NCBI RefSeq assembly: GCF_016616885.1
Contig: NZ_CP067102.1
Location: 1,764,501-1,828,500, forward strand
Reading direction: 5' to 3'
Length of the DNA: 64,000 bases
DNA from: Bradyrhizobium diazoefficiens
GTDB lineage: Bacteria > Pseudomonadota > Alphaproteobacteria > Rhizobiales > Xanthobacteraceae
The position numbers and the translations under genes are program-made. Position 1 is the first letter of the stretch. Each line of letters begins with the position of its first letter. Below the pieces are notes generated by a model. It saw only the letters and a program-made list of their open reading frames with translations. It was not told the origin of the DNA and searched no databases. Shown piece by piece: positions 18,049 to 25,526 of this stretch.

Positions 18049-18330
18049 GACCTATAAAGTATCCAACTATCCCGGATGCTGCTCAATTGCGACACTCGTC
18101 CATCGAAAGATGACTTGTCCGAATTAATTAATTGCAGCAATTTGGCAATCGGAAATACGCGTTTGATCGACGCGAGGGGGCCCCGAAAGTCGTTCCGTCC
18201 AGCACCTGCCCGTCGGGGGAGGCCAGCAGCAGCGGATCTTTGAAGGACGGAAACGACGTTTCCAACTTGTAGGTTCATACATGAAACTGATGAAAGAGTC
18301 TTATCCTCGGTTCTGCGGCAATGTTCGCAA

Positions 18331-19818
18331 GTGGCCGGGGCACAGGCAGCCGACCTCCCCGCCAAGGCCAAGACCATCGAGTACGTGAAGATGCGCTCGC
18401 TGTATGGCGCCGGATTCTCTTACGTCCCGGGCAGCGACACCTGCGTCAAGCTGAGCGGTTACATCCGCGCTGAAACGCTGGTGGGTAGCAACTCCATCTT
18501 CAACACGGCCAACAACGGCATCGGCGCCGCCCACAACCGCCTCAGTAACTATTACACCAGCAGATCGTGTGCTGATCTCAGCATGGATACGCGCACTGCG
18601 ACCGAGTATGGCGTCGTTCGCACCTTCGCCGACTTGGCCTTTGCGTGGACCGCGGGTGGCTACGCGGGCGCAGGCACAACTGCCGTGAATGGCTCGACGT
18701 CCTACAATGGAAATGCGGTGGGCACGAGTGGCTCCGGCTCGATCACGGGTGGTTCGCTCGGCATCTACTACGCGTTCATTCAGTTCGCCGGTTTCACGAT
18801 GGGCAGGGCGCAGTCCCAGTTCTCTTCTCCCTGGACAAACTATCCGGGCAACGCCTTCGACGGCCTGCCGGGCGGAGCGGGTTGGGACGCGGTGAATCAG
18901 TTCGCCTACACAGCTGACTTCGGCCAAGGCATCACGTTCAGCGTCTCGGCTGAGGACCAAGTCGTCCGTTATACAACCAACATCTGGAACGTGAGCGGCG
19001 CGACGGCGGCAGGTCTCGCCACCGGAACGTACGGTGCTGGCGACATCGGCGCTGTGCGAACGCCGGACTTCATCGCCGCGCTTCGTGTCGACCAGGCTTG
19101 GGGACTCTTCCAGGCGTCGCTCGCGGCGCATGACAACCACACTGGCTACTATGGCGTCGATGAAATAACCGGTCATCCCGCCGACAAGTGGGGCTGGGCT
19201 GGTCAACTCGCACTGTCGATCAAGAATATCCCGACCGGCCCGGGCGACACGATCAATATCCAGGGTGTGTATACGAACGGCGCAAGCGGCTACAACTTTC
19301 ACCCGTATACGTCATATACCTACGCGATGTACGGTGGTACGGGCCTGCCCGGCGCTTATCAGAGCGTCGGCTTGGCTGGCGTTTCCGACTCCGTGTTCGT
19401 TGCCGGCGCTGGCCAGGAGTTGACCACGACCTACGGCTTCAACGGCGCCTACACTCACAACTGGAATCCGCAGTGGAATACTGCCGTCTACGGTGCGTGG
19501 GCTGCTGTGCGATACAACCACACAGCGCAGAGCTACATCTGCGGCGCCTTCGTCGGAACCCTCGCGCTCTCAAGCGGTCTCGGCGGTTGTAACCCCGATT
19601 TCAATTACGGGGTTGTCGGTGTGGTCACGCGCTGGACTCCCGTCAAGAACCTGACCTTCACGGCTGACCTCGCGTACTCGATGCTTAACCAGAAGTATGC
19701 GAGCGGAAGCACCGTGATCCTGCCGGTACAGGCCGGTATCGCCAAGCCGGGCGCTACCTATGAACTGAAGGACCAGAACAGTCTCGTGCTGCTGCTGCGT
19801 GCTCAGCGCAACTGGTGA
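18331..19818 (+). CDS. Outer-membrane porin of the Bradyrhizobium type, signal peptide out of frame
   Basis: Mature part of a trimeric porin family protein, ~490 residues, Gly/Tyr/Asn-rich beta-barrel. It starts VAGAQAADLPAKAK, runs through YVPGSDTCVKLSGYIRAE and ends in the aromatic-terminated strand LLLRAQRNW, the outer-membrane sorting signal. The expected start is ATG 18281 (MKLMK...), but two single-base insertions, one in AAAGAG near 18294 and one in GCAAGTGG near 18317, put the signal peptide out of frame. Removing both gives MKLMKSLILGSAAMF then AVAGAQAADLP, a normal signal with an AQAA cleavage site. The only in-frame start is the GTG at 18331, which would give no export signal. So it is either a fresh pseudogene or a base-calling problem. 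A strong terminator follows. Confidence 0.85.
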   Translation: MAGAQAADLPAKAKTIEYVKMRSLYGAGFSYVPGSDTCVKLSGYIRAETLVGSNSIFNTANNGIGAAHNRLSNYYTSRSCADLSMDTRTATEYGVVRTFADLAFAWTAGGYAGAGTTAVNGSTSYNGNAVGTSGSGSITGGSLGIYYAFIQFAGFTMGRAQSQFSSPWTNYPGNAFDGLPGGAGWDAVNQFAYTADFGQGITFSVSAEDQVVRYTTNIWNVSGATAAGLATGTYGAGDIGAVRTPDFIAALRVDQAWGLFQASLAAHDNHTGYYGVDEITGHPADKWGWAGQLALSIKNIPTGPGDTINIQGVYTNGASGYNFHPYTSYTYAMYGGTGLPGAYQSVGLAGVSDSVFVAGAGQELTTTYGFNGAYTHNWNPQWNTAVYGAWAAVRYNHTAQSYICGAFVGTLALSSGLGGCNPDFNYGVVGVVTRWTPVKNLTFTADLAYSMLNQKYASGSTVILPVQAGIAKPGATYELKDQNSLVLLLRAQRNW

Positions 19819-19884
19819 GCTTCTACCAAACTAGCGGAAGGAGAAAAGGGAATAGCTCTAAACAGCTAAGTTAAAACCTCCAAG

Positions 19885-19918
19885 GAGGCCTCCGGCATGC
19901 CCGCCGGAGGCCTCTTTT
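19885..19918 (+). terminator. Rho-independent terminator of the porin gene
   Basis: Perfect 12-bp stem GAGGCCTCCGGC (19885-19896) with GCCGGAGGCCTC (19903-19914), loop ATGCCC, then TTTT. It lies 66 bp after the porin stop codon. The stem core GCCTCCGG is shared with the terminator upstream of the porin. Confidence 0.85.
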
Positions 19919-20025
19919 GATTGGATCCAACTTTTCCAGAAAATCCGTAAGCGCGAAGCCGATACCCTTGCTTCAGAGTTAGAATGAATGTGCGAAGAAG
20001 CCTCCGGCTTGGAACGGAGGTTTGG

Positions 20026-20679
20026 ATGGGATTGGACAGCAAAAAGGACGTCCATTTGGACGGCTCACCGGTAGGGCCGGTAAGCCGACTGGAGGTCCTC
20101 GAAGGACCGTCGGGGCGCCGTGTGCGTTCGGAGGCTGAGAGAGCCCGGATTGTCGCCGAGAGTCTGCTACCTGGTGCCCAGGTGTCCGAGGTGGCGCGCA
20201 AGCACGGAGCGACGCGCTGGCAGATTTACGATTGGCGCCGACGCTTTCGACAGAGAGGCATGTTGGCGCCGTGCGAGGCATCGCGAGCAGCTGTCCCGGG
20301 TGATCCGCGCAGTGCGAGCGTCACGATGATCGCGGCCGGTGCCGATCTGAAGATTTACATCGCGACGCGGCCGATCGACTTCCGCTGTGGCCACGATGGG
20401 CTTGAGGCGAAGGTGCAGGAGATGCTTCGTCTCGACCGCTTCAGCGGCGCAGCCTTCGTGTTCCGATCGAAACGAGCGGACCGGATCAAGATTTTGGTCT
20501 GGGATCAAACGGGTCTGGTGTTGGCGCACAAGCGTCTCGAAGGTTGCAGGTTTGTTTGGCCAACGATCACAGACGGCGTGATGCGGATATCGCCGGCGAT
20601 GTTCGCAGCCCTGTTCGAGGGGCTGGATTGGAGGTTGGTCCGCCCGGAAGAAGCGCGGCGTCCCCAGGCGGCTGGATAA
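20026..20679 (+). CDS. IS66 TnpA-TnpB fused in one reading frame
   Basis: 217 residues from the ATG at 20026, which follows CGGAGG. Residues 1-~98 are TnpA-like (helix-turn-helix AERARIVAESLLPGAQVSEV then ATRWQIYDWRRRFRQRG). From Met101 (ATG 20326) onward it is TnpB: IATRPIDFRCGHDGLEAKVQ, FVFRSKRADRIKILVWDQ, ISPAMFAALFEGLDW. Normally these are two overlapping genes; here the usual C-terminal part of TnpA is short and joins TnpB without a stop. Both proteins are accessory factors of IS66 transposition with no known catalytic role. The fusion probably arose by a small deletion; TnpB could still start internally at 20326. Confidence 0.75.
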   Translation: MGLDSKKDVHLDGSPVGPVSRLEVLEGPSGRRVRSEAERARIVAESLLPGAQVSEVARKHGATRWQIYDWRRRFRQRGMLAPCEASRAAVPGDPRSASVTMIAAGADLKIYIATRPIDFRCGHDGLEAKVQEMLRLDRFSGAAFVFRSKRADRIKILVWDQTGLVLAHKRLEGCRFVWPTITDGVMRISPAMFAALFEGLDWRLVRPEEARRPQAAG

Positions 20680-20748
20680 CTGCGGTAGAATGACTCGGAA
20701 GCTATTTTGAACGTGGCACGCGCGGCCGCGATGTGCTCGAAATAGCGC

Positions 20749-21377
20749 ATGAGCATCGCGGCACTGCGCGACGATAATGAACAACTGAAAGCGCTTTTGG
20801 CGCAAACGCAGGCGGCCTTGAGCGAGCACCAGGGGGCGCTGGCGGCGTCAGAGGAAGCGCGGCGTCGGCTGGAGGTCATCCTCGGCGAATTGCGACGCGA
20901 GAAGTTCGGCGCGAAGTCCGAGAAGCTGCGGCCAGATCAGTATCACTTACCACTCGAAGACGTGGAGATCGCGCAAGGCATCGTGGACGCGGCGCAGGAG
21001 AGAGCCGAGGCTGTGATCAAGGGCCGATCGCGGAGCGTGCCGGATCAAGGCTCTCATCGCAATCGCGGCTGCTTGCCTGCCCATTTGCCGCGCATGGAAC
21101 GGATCATCGAGCCTGCGAGCACGCTCTGTCCGTGCGGTTGCGGCGCCATGACGAAGATCGGGGAGGACGTCAGCAAACGCCTCGACGTAATCCCGGCGCA
21201 ATGGCGGGTGCATGCGCCGCCCGAAACACATCTGTCGCCACTGCTCGGGCCCTGTCGTGCAGGCGCACGCCCCGGAGCACGTCGTGCCCAGCGGGCTGCC
21301 GGCCGAAGCGGCCATTGCGCACGTCCGTCAATGCCGATTCAAAGGCCGCCTTATCACCCAGCTCTGATTCCGGTACT
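20749..21377 (+). pseudogene. tnpC: IS66 TnpC, N-terminal fragment
   Basis: Starts normally with the coiled-coil and leucine-rich N-terminus (LRDDNEQLKALLAQTQAALS, RREKFGAKSEKLRPDQ) and the zinc-like block CPCGCGAMTKIGEDVSKRLDVIPAQWRV. A frame change then occurs: the continuing blocks HICRHCSGPVVQAHAPEHVVPSGLPAEAAIAHV are in another frame. The sequence ends at the IS630 boundary, so the catalytic domain is absent. Confidence 0.8.
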
Positions 21378-21395
21378 AGTACCTCTGCACAGTGA

Positions 21396-22513
21396 TTATG
21401 ACTCTTTGCAAGGATCTGGATAGGCTCGGCCCATTTTGGCGCGGGCCTTGTCTGTGGTGAACATCCATTTGATGCGGGAGCGCGCAGCATTCCTCTGCCG
21501 TTCCCAAGCGGTGATTTCGCGGCGCAGTCGCTTGGAGTCGTCGATCCTGCGATCGAGGCACTGTCCGCGCAAGACGCCGATCTCGATCTCAACCATGTTG
21601 AGCCAGCTTGCATGCTTGGGGGTGTAGTGGAACTCGATCCGCCGCAAAATCCGTCTGGCTTCGGCAGGCGGGAACGCCTGATAGAGGGCGCCGGCAGAAT
21701 GGGTCGATAGATTGTCCTGAACGACCCGGATCGTCTCGGCGTCGGGATAATGGATGTCGACGAGGTCGCGCATGCATTGGGCTCTTCTGCGGCCCGCCGC
21801 TCCGTGACTTTGACCTTGCGCCAGGGACGATGCACGTCGAGGAGAACGAAGAGGTTGACGGTGCCATTGCGACGATACTCGTAATCGTAACGTTCGAGCC
21901 GTCCGGGCTCGGCCGGGATCGGCTGACGGACCTCGCCGATGAGCTGCACCGGGCTTTCGTCGAAGCACACCACCGGCCGCTTTGGGTCGGGCGCCTCGGC
22001 GTAGAGGTCGAGCACGTCCTCCATGCGGGCGACGTATTCGCCGTCGACCTGCGGAATGCACCACATGTCCTTGCGCCAGGGCTTGAGGCCATTTTCGGCC
22101 AGGCGCCGCCGAACCGTCTCGTGCGACAGGCTCTTGTGTTCGGTGAGCTTGACCATTGCGCCTGCCAGCAGCTCAAGCGTCCAGCGGGCACGGCCCTTTG
22201 GCGGACTGGTACAGGCAGTCGCCACCAGCAAGGCTTCTTCCTTGCCCGTGAGTTTGCGCTCCGCTCCGGGACGCGGTTCTTCGCTTAGCGCTCGCTCCAG
22301 ATTGCCTTCCACGAAACGTCGCTTGGTCCGGTACACGGTCGACCCGCCGACACTGACGCTCCTTGCGATCTCCTCGTCGCTGGCTCCGCCATCGGCGGCC
22401 AGTAAAATCTGTGCCCGCTTGAGCTTGCGGGACGCATGCTTGCCGCCGCTGAGTAGCGCCCTGACTTCAGTGCGCTCGATTTGGCTGAGTTCGACACGAT
22501 AGCGTACATTCAT
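21396..22513 (-). pseudogene. IS630 transposase, single frameshift
   Basis: Begins at ATG 22511-22513 with MNVRYRVELSQIERTEVR, an N-terminal helix-turn-helix (DEEIARSVSVGGSTVYRTKR), then the DDE core: first Asp in VCFDESPVQL, second in VVQDNLSTHS, Glu in WLNMVEIEIG. The reading frame changes near 21783: the first half ends up in RRAAEEPN, while the second half (QCMRDLVDIHYPD onward) is in the -1 frame. Compared with the copy at 59640 this looks like loss of one base rather than a slippery site, so the copy is probably inactive. Otherwise full length (~370 codons). Confidence 0.85.
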
Positions 22514-22556
22514 GGCGTGCCTCCTCGTTCGAGGCACGCACGAACAACTGAATCGG

Positions 22557-22814
22557 ATGGCCGGCGCGAGTCCTGCGGCAAAAACCTTCACGCCCAAGCA
22601 GGAGCAGTATCTGGCTTTTATCCACCTCTATACCCGGCTGCATCGCAGGCCCCCGGCCGAAACCGACATGCAGGAATATTTCCGCGTCAGCCCGCCGTCG
22701 GTTCACCAGATGGTGCTGACGCTGGAACGCGCTGGCCTCATCAAGAGACAGCCCAGGACCCCTCGCAGTATCGAGGTCCTCGTTGATCCCAAGAGCCTGC
22801 CGGAGCTAACCTGA
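22557..22814 (+). CDS. LexA-type winged-helix passenger protein of the IS630 element
   Basis: 85 residues starting MAGASPAAKTFTPKQEQY. The LexA DNA-binding-domain pattern is visible: LAFIHLYTRLHRRPPAETDMQEYFRVSPPSVHQMVLTLERAGLIKRQP, three helices and a wing. There is no LexA protease domain. It lies inside the IS630 terminal repeats, divergent from the transposase with 43 bp between the two starts, so it could control the shared promoter (inference). Degenerate copies accompany the IS630 remnants at 38221-38520 and 58851-58915, showing it is a stable part of this IS subgroup rather than a one-off capture. Confidence 0.75.
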   Translation: MAGASPAAKTFTPKQEQYLAFIHLYTRLHRRPPAETDMQEYFRVSPPSVHQMVLTLERAGLIKRQPRTPRSIEVLVDPKSLPELT

Positions 22815-22856
22815 CCGCCGCGGGGCGCAACCCATCAAAATCACTGTGCAGAGCCA

Positions 22857-24533
22857 CTAGGTACGCGTTTTCGTCCAAAGCAGGCCGTCGCACCATATGT
22901 CTTCAACGCGTCCCCACTGGCAAGCAGCTGCCGCATCCGGAAAAAACCCACGTCCATGCAGGTTCGCACTCGTATTACAAAGCAGCGGAATGCCCGTGAG
23001 TTTTTCATATTCCACGAGAAGCTCGGCGACTGTGTGCTTAGAGGTTCGAGAAACGGTCTGCAATCGCGCTGACCCATCGAGATGTACAACGGCGGGGATT
23101 TTGTGTCGCCATTCGGCTCGCGTCTGGTGTTCAAAAAGCATATAAGGATCCGGCGTTCCAGGATTGAAAATTTCGGGCGCGCGATCCTCCAGGCATATCG
23201 GCGCGACTGGGCGGAAGTATTCGCGAAGTTTGATGCCATTGAGATGATCCTTCATTCGCGGCGAAGTCGCGGCCGCAAGAATGCTTCTACCACCCAACGC
23301 TCGAGGTCCAAGCTCGGCACGGCCGGTCAGAAAAACCACGGGCTTGTTGCTCGCAATGATGATAGCAAGTTCACGCATACTGCACGGCGCGACTTCCCAT
23401 TGGGGCGGAACTTCGCTGGGTTGCAGAGCCGGGCCGCTGTAGACCGACCATTCCAAGGGCACGAAACCTTTGTGCTCGGCCATTGCGGAGCAAGCAGCAC
23501 CTATCGCTGAGCCGCTGTCATTCGGAAAGGGCGGCACCCAAACAGCATCGAACAGCCCGGTCGCCCGTAGTGCACTGTTCCATTTGATATTGAGCCCGCA
23601 GCCCCCGGCTATACACAAATTTCGCGATCTCGAAAGATGCGAGTGCCGCTGCAAAGCAATCCCCATTTCGCGAACTAGCAGATGCTCGAGGAACCAATGA
23701 AACGACGCAAGCACATCTTCAGATGATTTGGATTCGAACCGGAGCGCGCTGGCATTAAAAAAGCCGTGCAGAGCCGCAAGTGAGGCCTCCATGCTGTTGA
23801 TGTCCCCACGGTGATGAGGGGCAAGCTTCGCGTCGGCCGCAAAGCGCTCCTCGTAAAGCTCCCGAAACACCGCCACGATATCTTGATCAACAGACCCGAG
23901 CGCGATATAAGCCATGACCTTGCCGGCGATACCTCGGTCCCCCCACCCGGTGTAGTTCGCTCTATTGTAAGGTCCGAAATGAAGACCCGCCACGACATAA
24001 GCCTGCCCATACATCGGGAATAGGCATTCGAGGTGCCGGGCGCCGCGGCGCTCTACATAGTAGACACGTGGAAACATACAGCCGTCCCACACCAGGCAGA
24101 ACGCGGGTTGTCCAGCTTTGGCGAAGGGACTGGTGCAGTACGCGGAGGCCACATGGCCCGTCACATGCGGATAGCTTCTATAAGGAAAACCCTTGCCATC
24201 GAGCAGGAGGCCAAAACCGTCGTGCGAATTGATCAAGCCCTCGGCATGCCGTTCAAGATACGGACCCCCTCTGAGAGTGATAGGCGCCGCCCCACTGAGG
24301 ACCTGGAAGTGCGACTCTACGTCCCCGATCCAGCCGTCGAGAACGAACTCATCAACATCCCGCGCATCCACACCGTGCTCCGCCAAGGCGACGACAACTG
24401 CATTGAGATTGTCGATAGTGTGGTACCGCGGATTGTTGTCCCGCTTCTCCTGCTCGATACTAAAGACAAGCCGCCCGTCCTCGACAAGAGCGATCGCCCC
24501 GTCATGCGTCAGCTTGATACCGCAGATGCGCAT
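22857..24533 (-). CDS. nodU: Nod-factor-type carbamoyltransferase NodU
   Basis: 558-residue NodU/CmcH-family O-carbamoyltransferase, which transfers carbamoyl from carbamoyl phosphate to the non-reducing end of lipochitooligosaccharide Nod factors. The N-terminal ASKHA-like part starts MRICGIKLTHDGAIAL with further His motifs in SYPHVTGHVASAY, and the C-terminal domain has RAELGPRALGGRSI and REYFRPVAPICLE. ATG 24533 is chosen because GGAGG lies just upstream; an in-frame ATG at 24545 has no such site. The stop TAG coincides with the IS630 boundary and the C-terminus (CDGLLWTKTRT) is unlike the usual tail, so the last residues have been replaced. Normally the gene sits in nodABCSUIJ; here IS66 and IS630 flank it and no nod box is visible, so expression is doubtful. 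Confidence 0.85.
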   Translation of the reverse strand: MRICGIKLTHDGAIALVEDGRLVFSIEQEKRDNNPRYHTIDNLNAVVVALAEHGVDARDVDEFVLDGWIGDVESHFQVLSGAAPITLRGGPYLERHAEGLINSHDGFGLLLDGKGFPYRSYPHVTGHVASAYCTSPFAKAGQPAFCLVWDGCMFPRVYYVERRGARHLECLFPMYGQAYVVAGLHFGPYNRANYTGWGDRGIAGKVMAYIALGSVDQDIVAVFRELYEERFAADAKLAPHHRGDINSMEASLAALHGFFNASALRFESKSSEDVLASFHWFLEHLLVREMGIALQRHSHLSRSRNLCIAGGCGLNIKWNSALRATGLFDAVWVPPFPNDSGSAIGAACSAMAEHKGFVPLEWSVYSGPALQPSEVPPQWEVAPCSMRELAIIIASNKPVVFLTGRAELGPRALGGRSILAAATSPRMKDHLNGIKLREYFRPVAPICLEDRAPEIFNPGTPDPYMLFEHQTRAEWRHKIPAVVHLDGSARLQTVSRTSKHTVAELLVEYEKLTGIPLLCNTSANLHGRGFFPDAAAACQWGRVEDIWCDGLLWTKTRT

Positions 24534-24803
24534 AGTTGCCTCCATGTCGTAACGCCGGCATTCCGAATGGTTCGAACCTCAAATCAGGACCCCTCCGTAG
24601 CACGGAGCAGGATTTGGGCCAGCGCGAACTAGAGACATCATTGGCGGTTTTGCCGCCGAATGTCGTTTTGCAAGCGCTTTGGCGTGTTCCAGACATCGGG
24701 CGCGTTTGGTTTCGGACAGCAGCACGCACTCTGCATAGCATGCGGTCGTGGCCGATACGCTGTACTCGTCCGAGGACGGCCGTCTTGCGAGTTTATCCGG
24801 TCT
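24534..24803. other. Short segment upstream of nodU with an unrecognised minus-strand frame
   Basis: On the minus strand a frame stays open from about 24797 down to a TGA at 24584-24586 and includes DEYSVSATTACYAECVLLSE and RARCLEHAKALAKRHS. It has no convincing start because the IS66 left end cuts it. The position upstream of nodU is where nodS would be expected, but I do not recognise NodS in any frame. Confidence 0.3.
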
Positions 24804-24819
24804 GTAGCTGACTGTCGGT

Positions 24820-25220
24820 ATGGATATCCTTACTGATAGTCGCCAAGTGCGTCGCCTTGAAATTGTGGAGACTGGTCCGCGTCGGCGCTGGTCGGCTGCC
24901 GAGAAGCTGCGGATTATCGAGGAAAGCTTTTCGGGTCCGCGGCTGGTGTCGGCGACAGCACGGCATCATGGCCTTTCGAAACAGCTTCTGTTTTCGTGGC
25001 AAGGCCTATTCCGAAGGACAGCTTGCCGGCTGTCAGGTAGGTGGATTTGTGCCGGCCCGGATTGTGTCGGAGGTCCAGTCGACGATGGAGCGTGCGGTAC
25101 CGGCGGCGACTGGCACTCTGGAAGTTGTGACCGCGAATGGCCGACGCGTGATCGTGGATCGCAACGTCGATGTCGCGGTTTTGCTACAGATCATGCGAGG
25201 GTTGGAGACACTACGGTGAT
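24820..25220 (+). pseudogene. tnpA: IS66 TnpA, frameshifted
   Basis: Starts MDILTDSRQVRRLEIVETG and contains the helix-turn-helix block RRRWSAAEKLRIIEESFSGPRLVSATARHHGLSKQLLFSW. A frameshift near 25005 moves the rest (GCQVGGFVPARIVSEVQ, GTLEVVTANGRRVIVDRNVD, LLQIMRGLETLR) to another frame ending in TGA 25218-25220. The end overlaps the GTG start of tnpB, the normal IS66 arrangement. Confidence 0.8.
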
Positions 25221-25521
25221 CCCGATCCCGACGGGCCTGCGAGTGTGGCTGGCGACGGGCCATACAGACATGCGGGGTGGCTTTCCGAGCCTGGCTCTGC
25301 GCGTGCAGGAATTGCTCAAGCGCGACGCCATGGGCGGCAGTCTTTTCTGCTTCAGGGGCAAACGCGGCGATCCTTTGAAGGTCATTTGGCCCGATAGCCA
25401 GGGAGTATGCCTGTTTACCGAAAGACTCGAGAGAGGAAGGTTTATCTGGACATCAGTTGCCGGCGAATCGGTAACGATCTCTCCGGCGCAGTTGAGCTAT
25501 CTGTTCGAGGGCTGTTGTTGA
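25216..25521 (+). pseudogene. tnpB: IS66 TnpB, 3' truncated
   Basis: GTG start overlapping the tnpA stop. Shows the TnpB signature: PTGLRVWLATGHTDMRGGF, LFCFRGKRGDPLKVIWPDS, CLFTERLERGRFIW and ISPAQLSYLFEG. The final ~12 residues (normally IDWR...) are replaced by CC and a stop at the boundary of the recombinase cassette. 101 residues remain. Confidence 0.8.
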
Positions 25522-25526
25522 TGCCC

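Larger units (their letters stand above)
19947..21377 (+). mobile_element. IS66-family element, 3' part lost at an IS630
   Basis: Left end probably at GTAAGCGCG (19947). It carries a tnpA-tnpB fused frame and the first third of tnpC, then stops at the IS630 insertion at 21378. The remainder of tnpC is not found on the far side of the IS630, where nodU begins, so the IS66 had already been truncated against nodU or was recombined through the IS630. Confidence 0.75.
21378..22859 (-). mobile_element. IS630-family element with a passenger regulator gene
   Basis: About 1.48 kb bounded by TA dinucleotides (21378-21379 and 22858-22859), the usual IS630 target duplication. The ends are inverted repeats: GTACCTCTGCACAGTGATTA on the left and GTGGCTCTGCACAGTGATTT as the reverse complement of the right. 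It contains the transposase on the minus strand and, divergently, a small winged-helix gene on the plus strand. It is inserted exactly between an IS66 fragment and the 3' end of nodU. Partial relatives occur at 11765, 38221 and 58800. Confidence 0.85.

Noticed and set aside
18301..19302. 333-codon minus-strand frame opposite the porin
   Set aside because: Shadow of the porin coding sequence; no domain and no start signal.
21760..21800. Programmed frameshifting in the IS630 transposase
   Set aside because: There is no slippery heptamer at the shift; comparison with the copy at 59640 fits a simple one-base loss.
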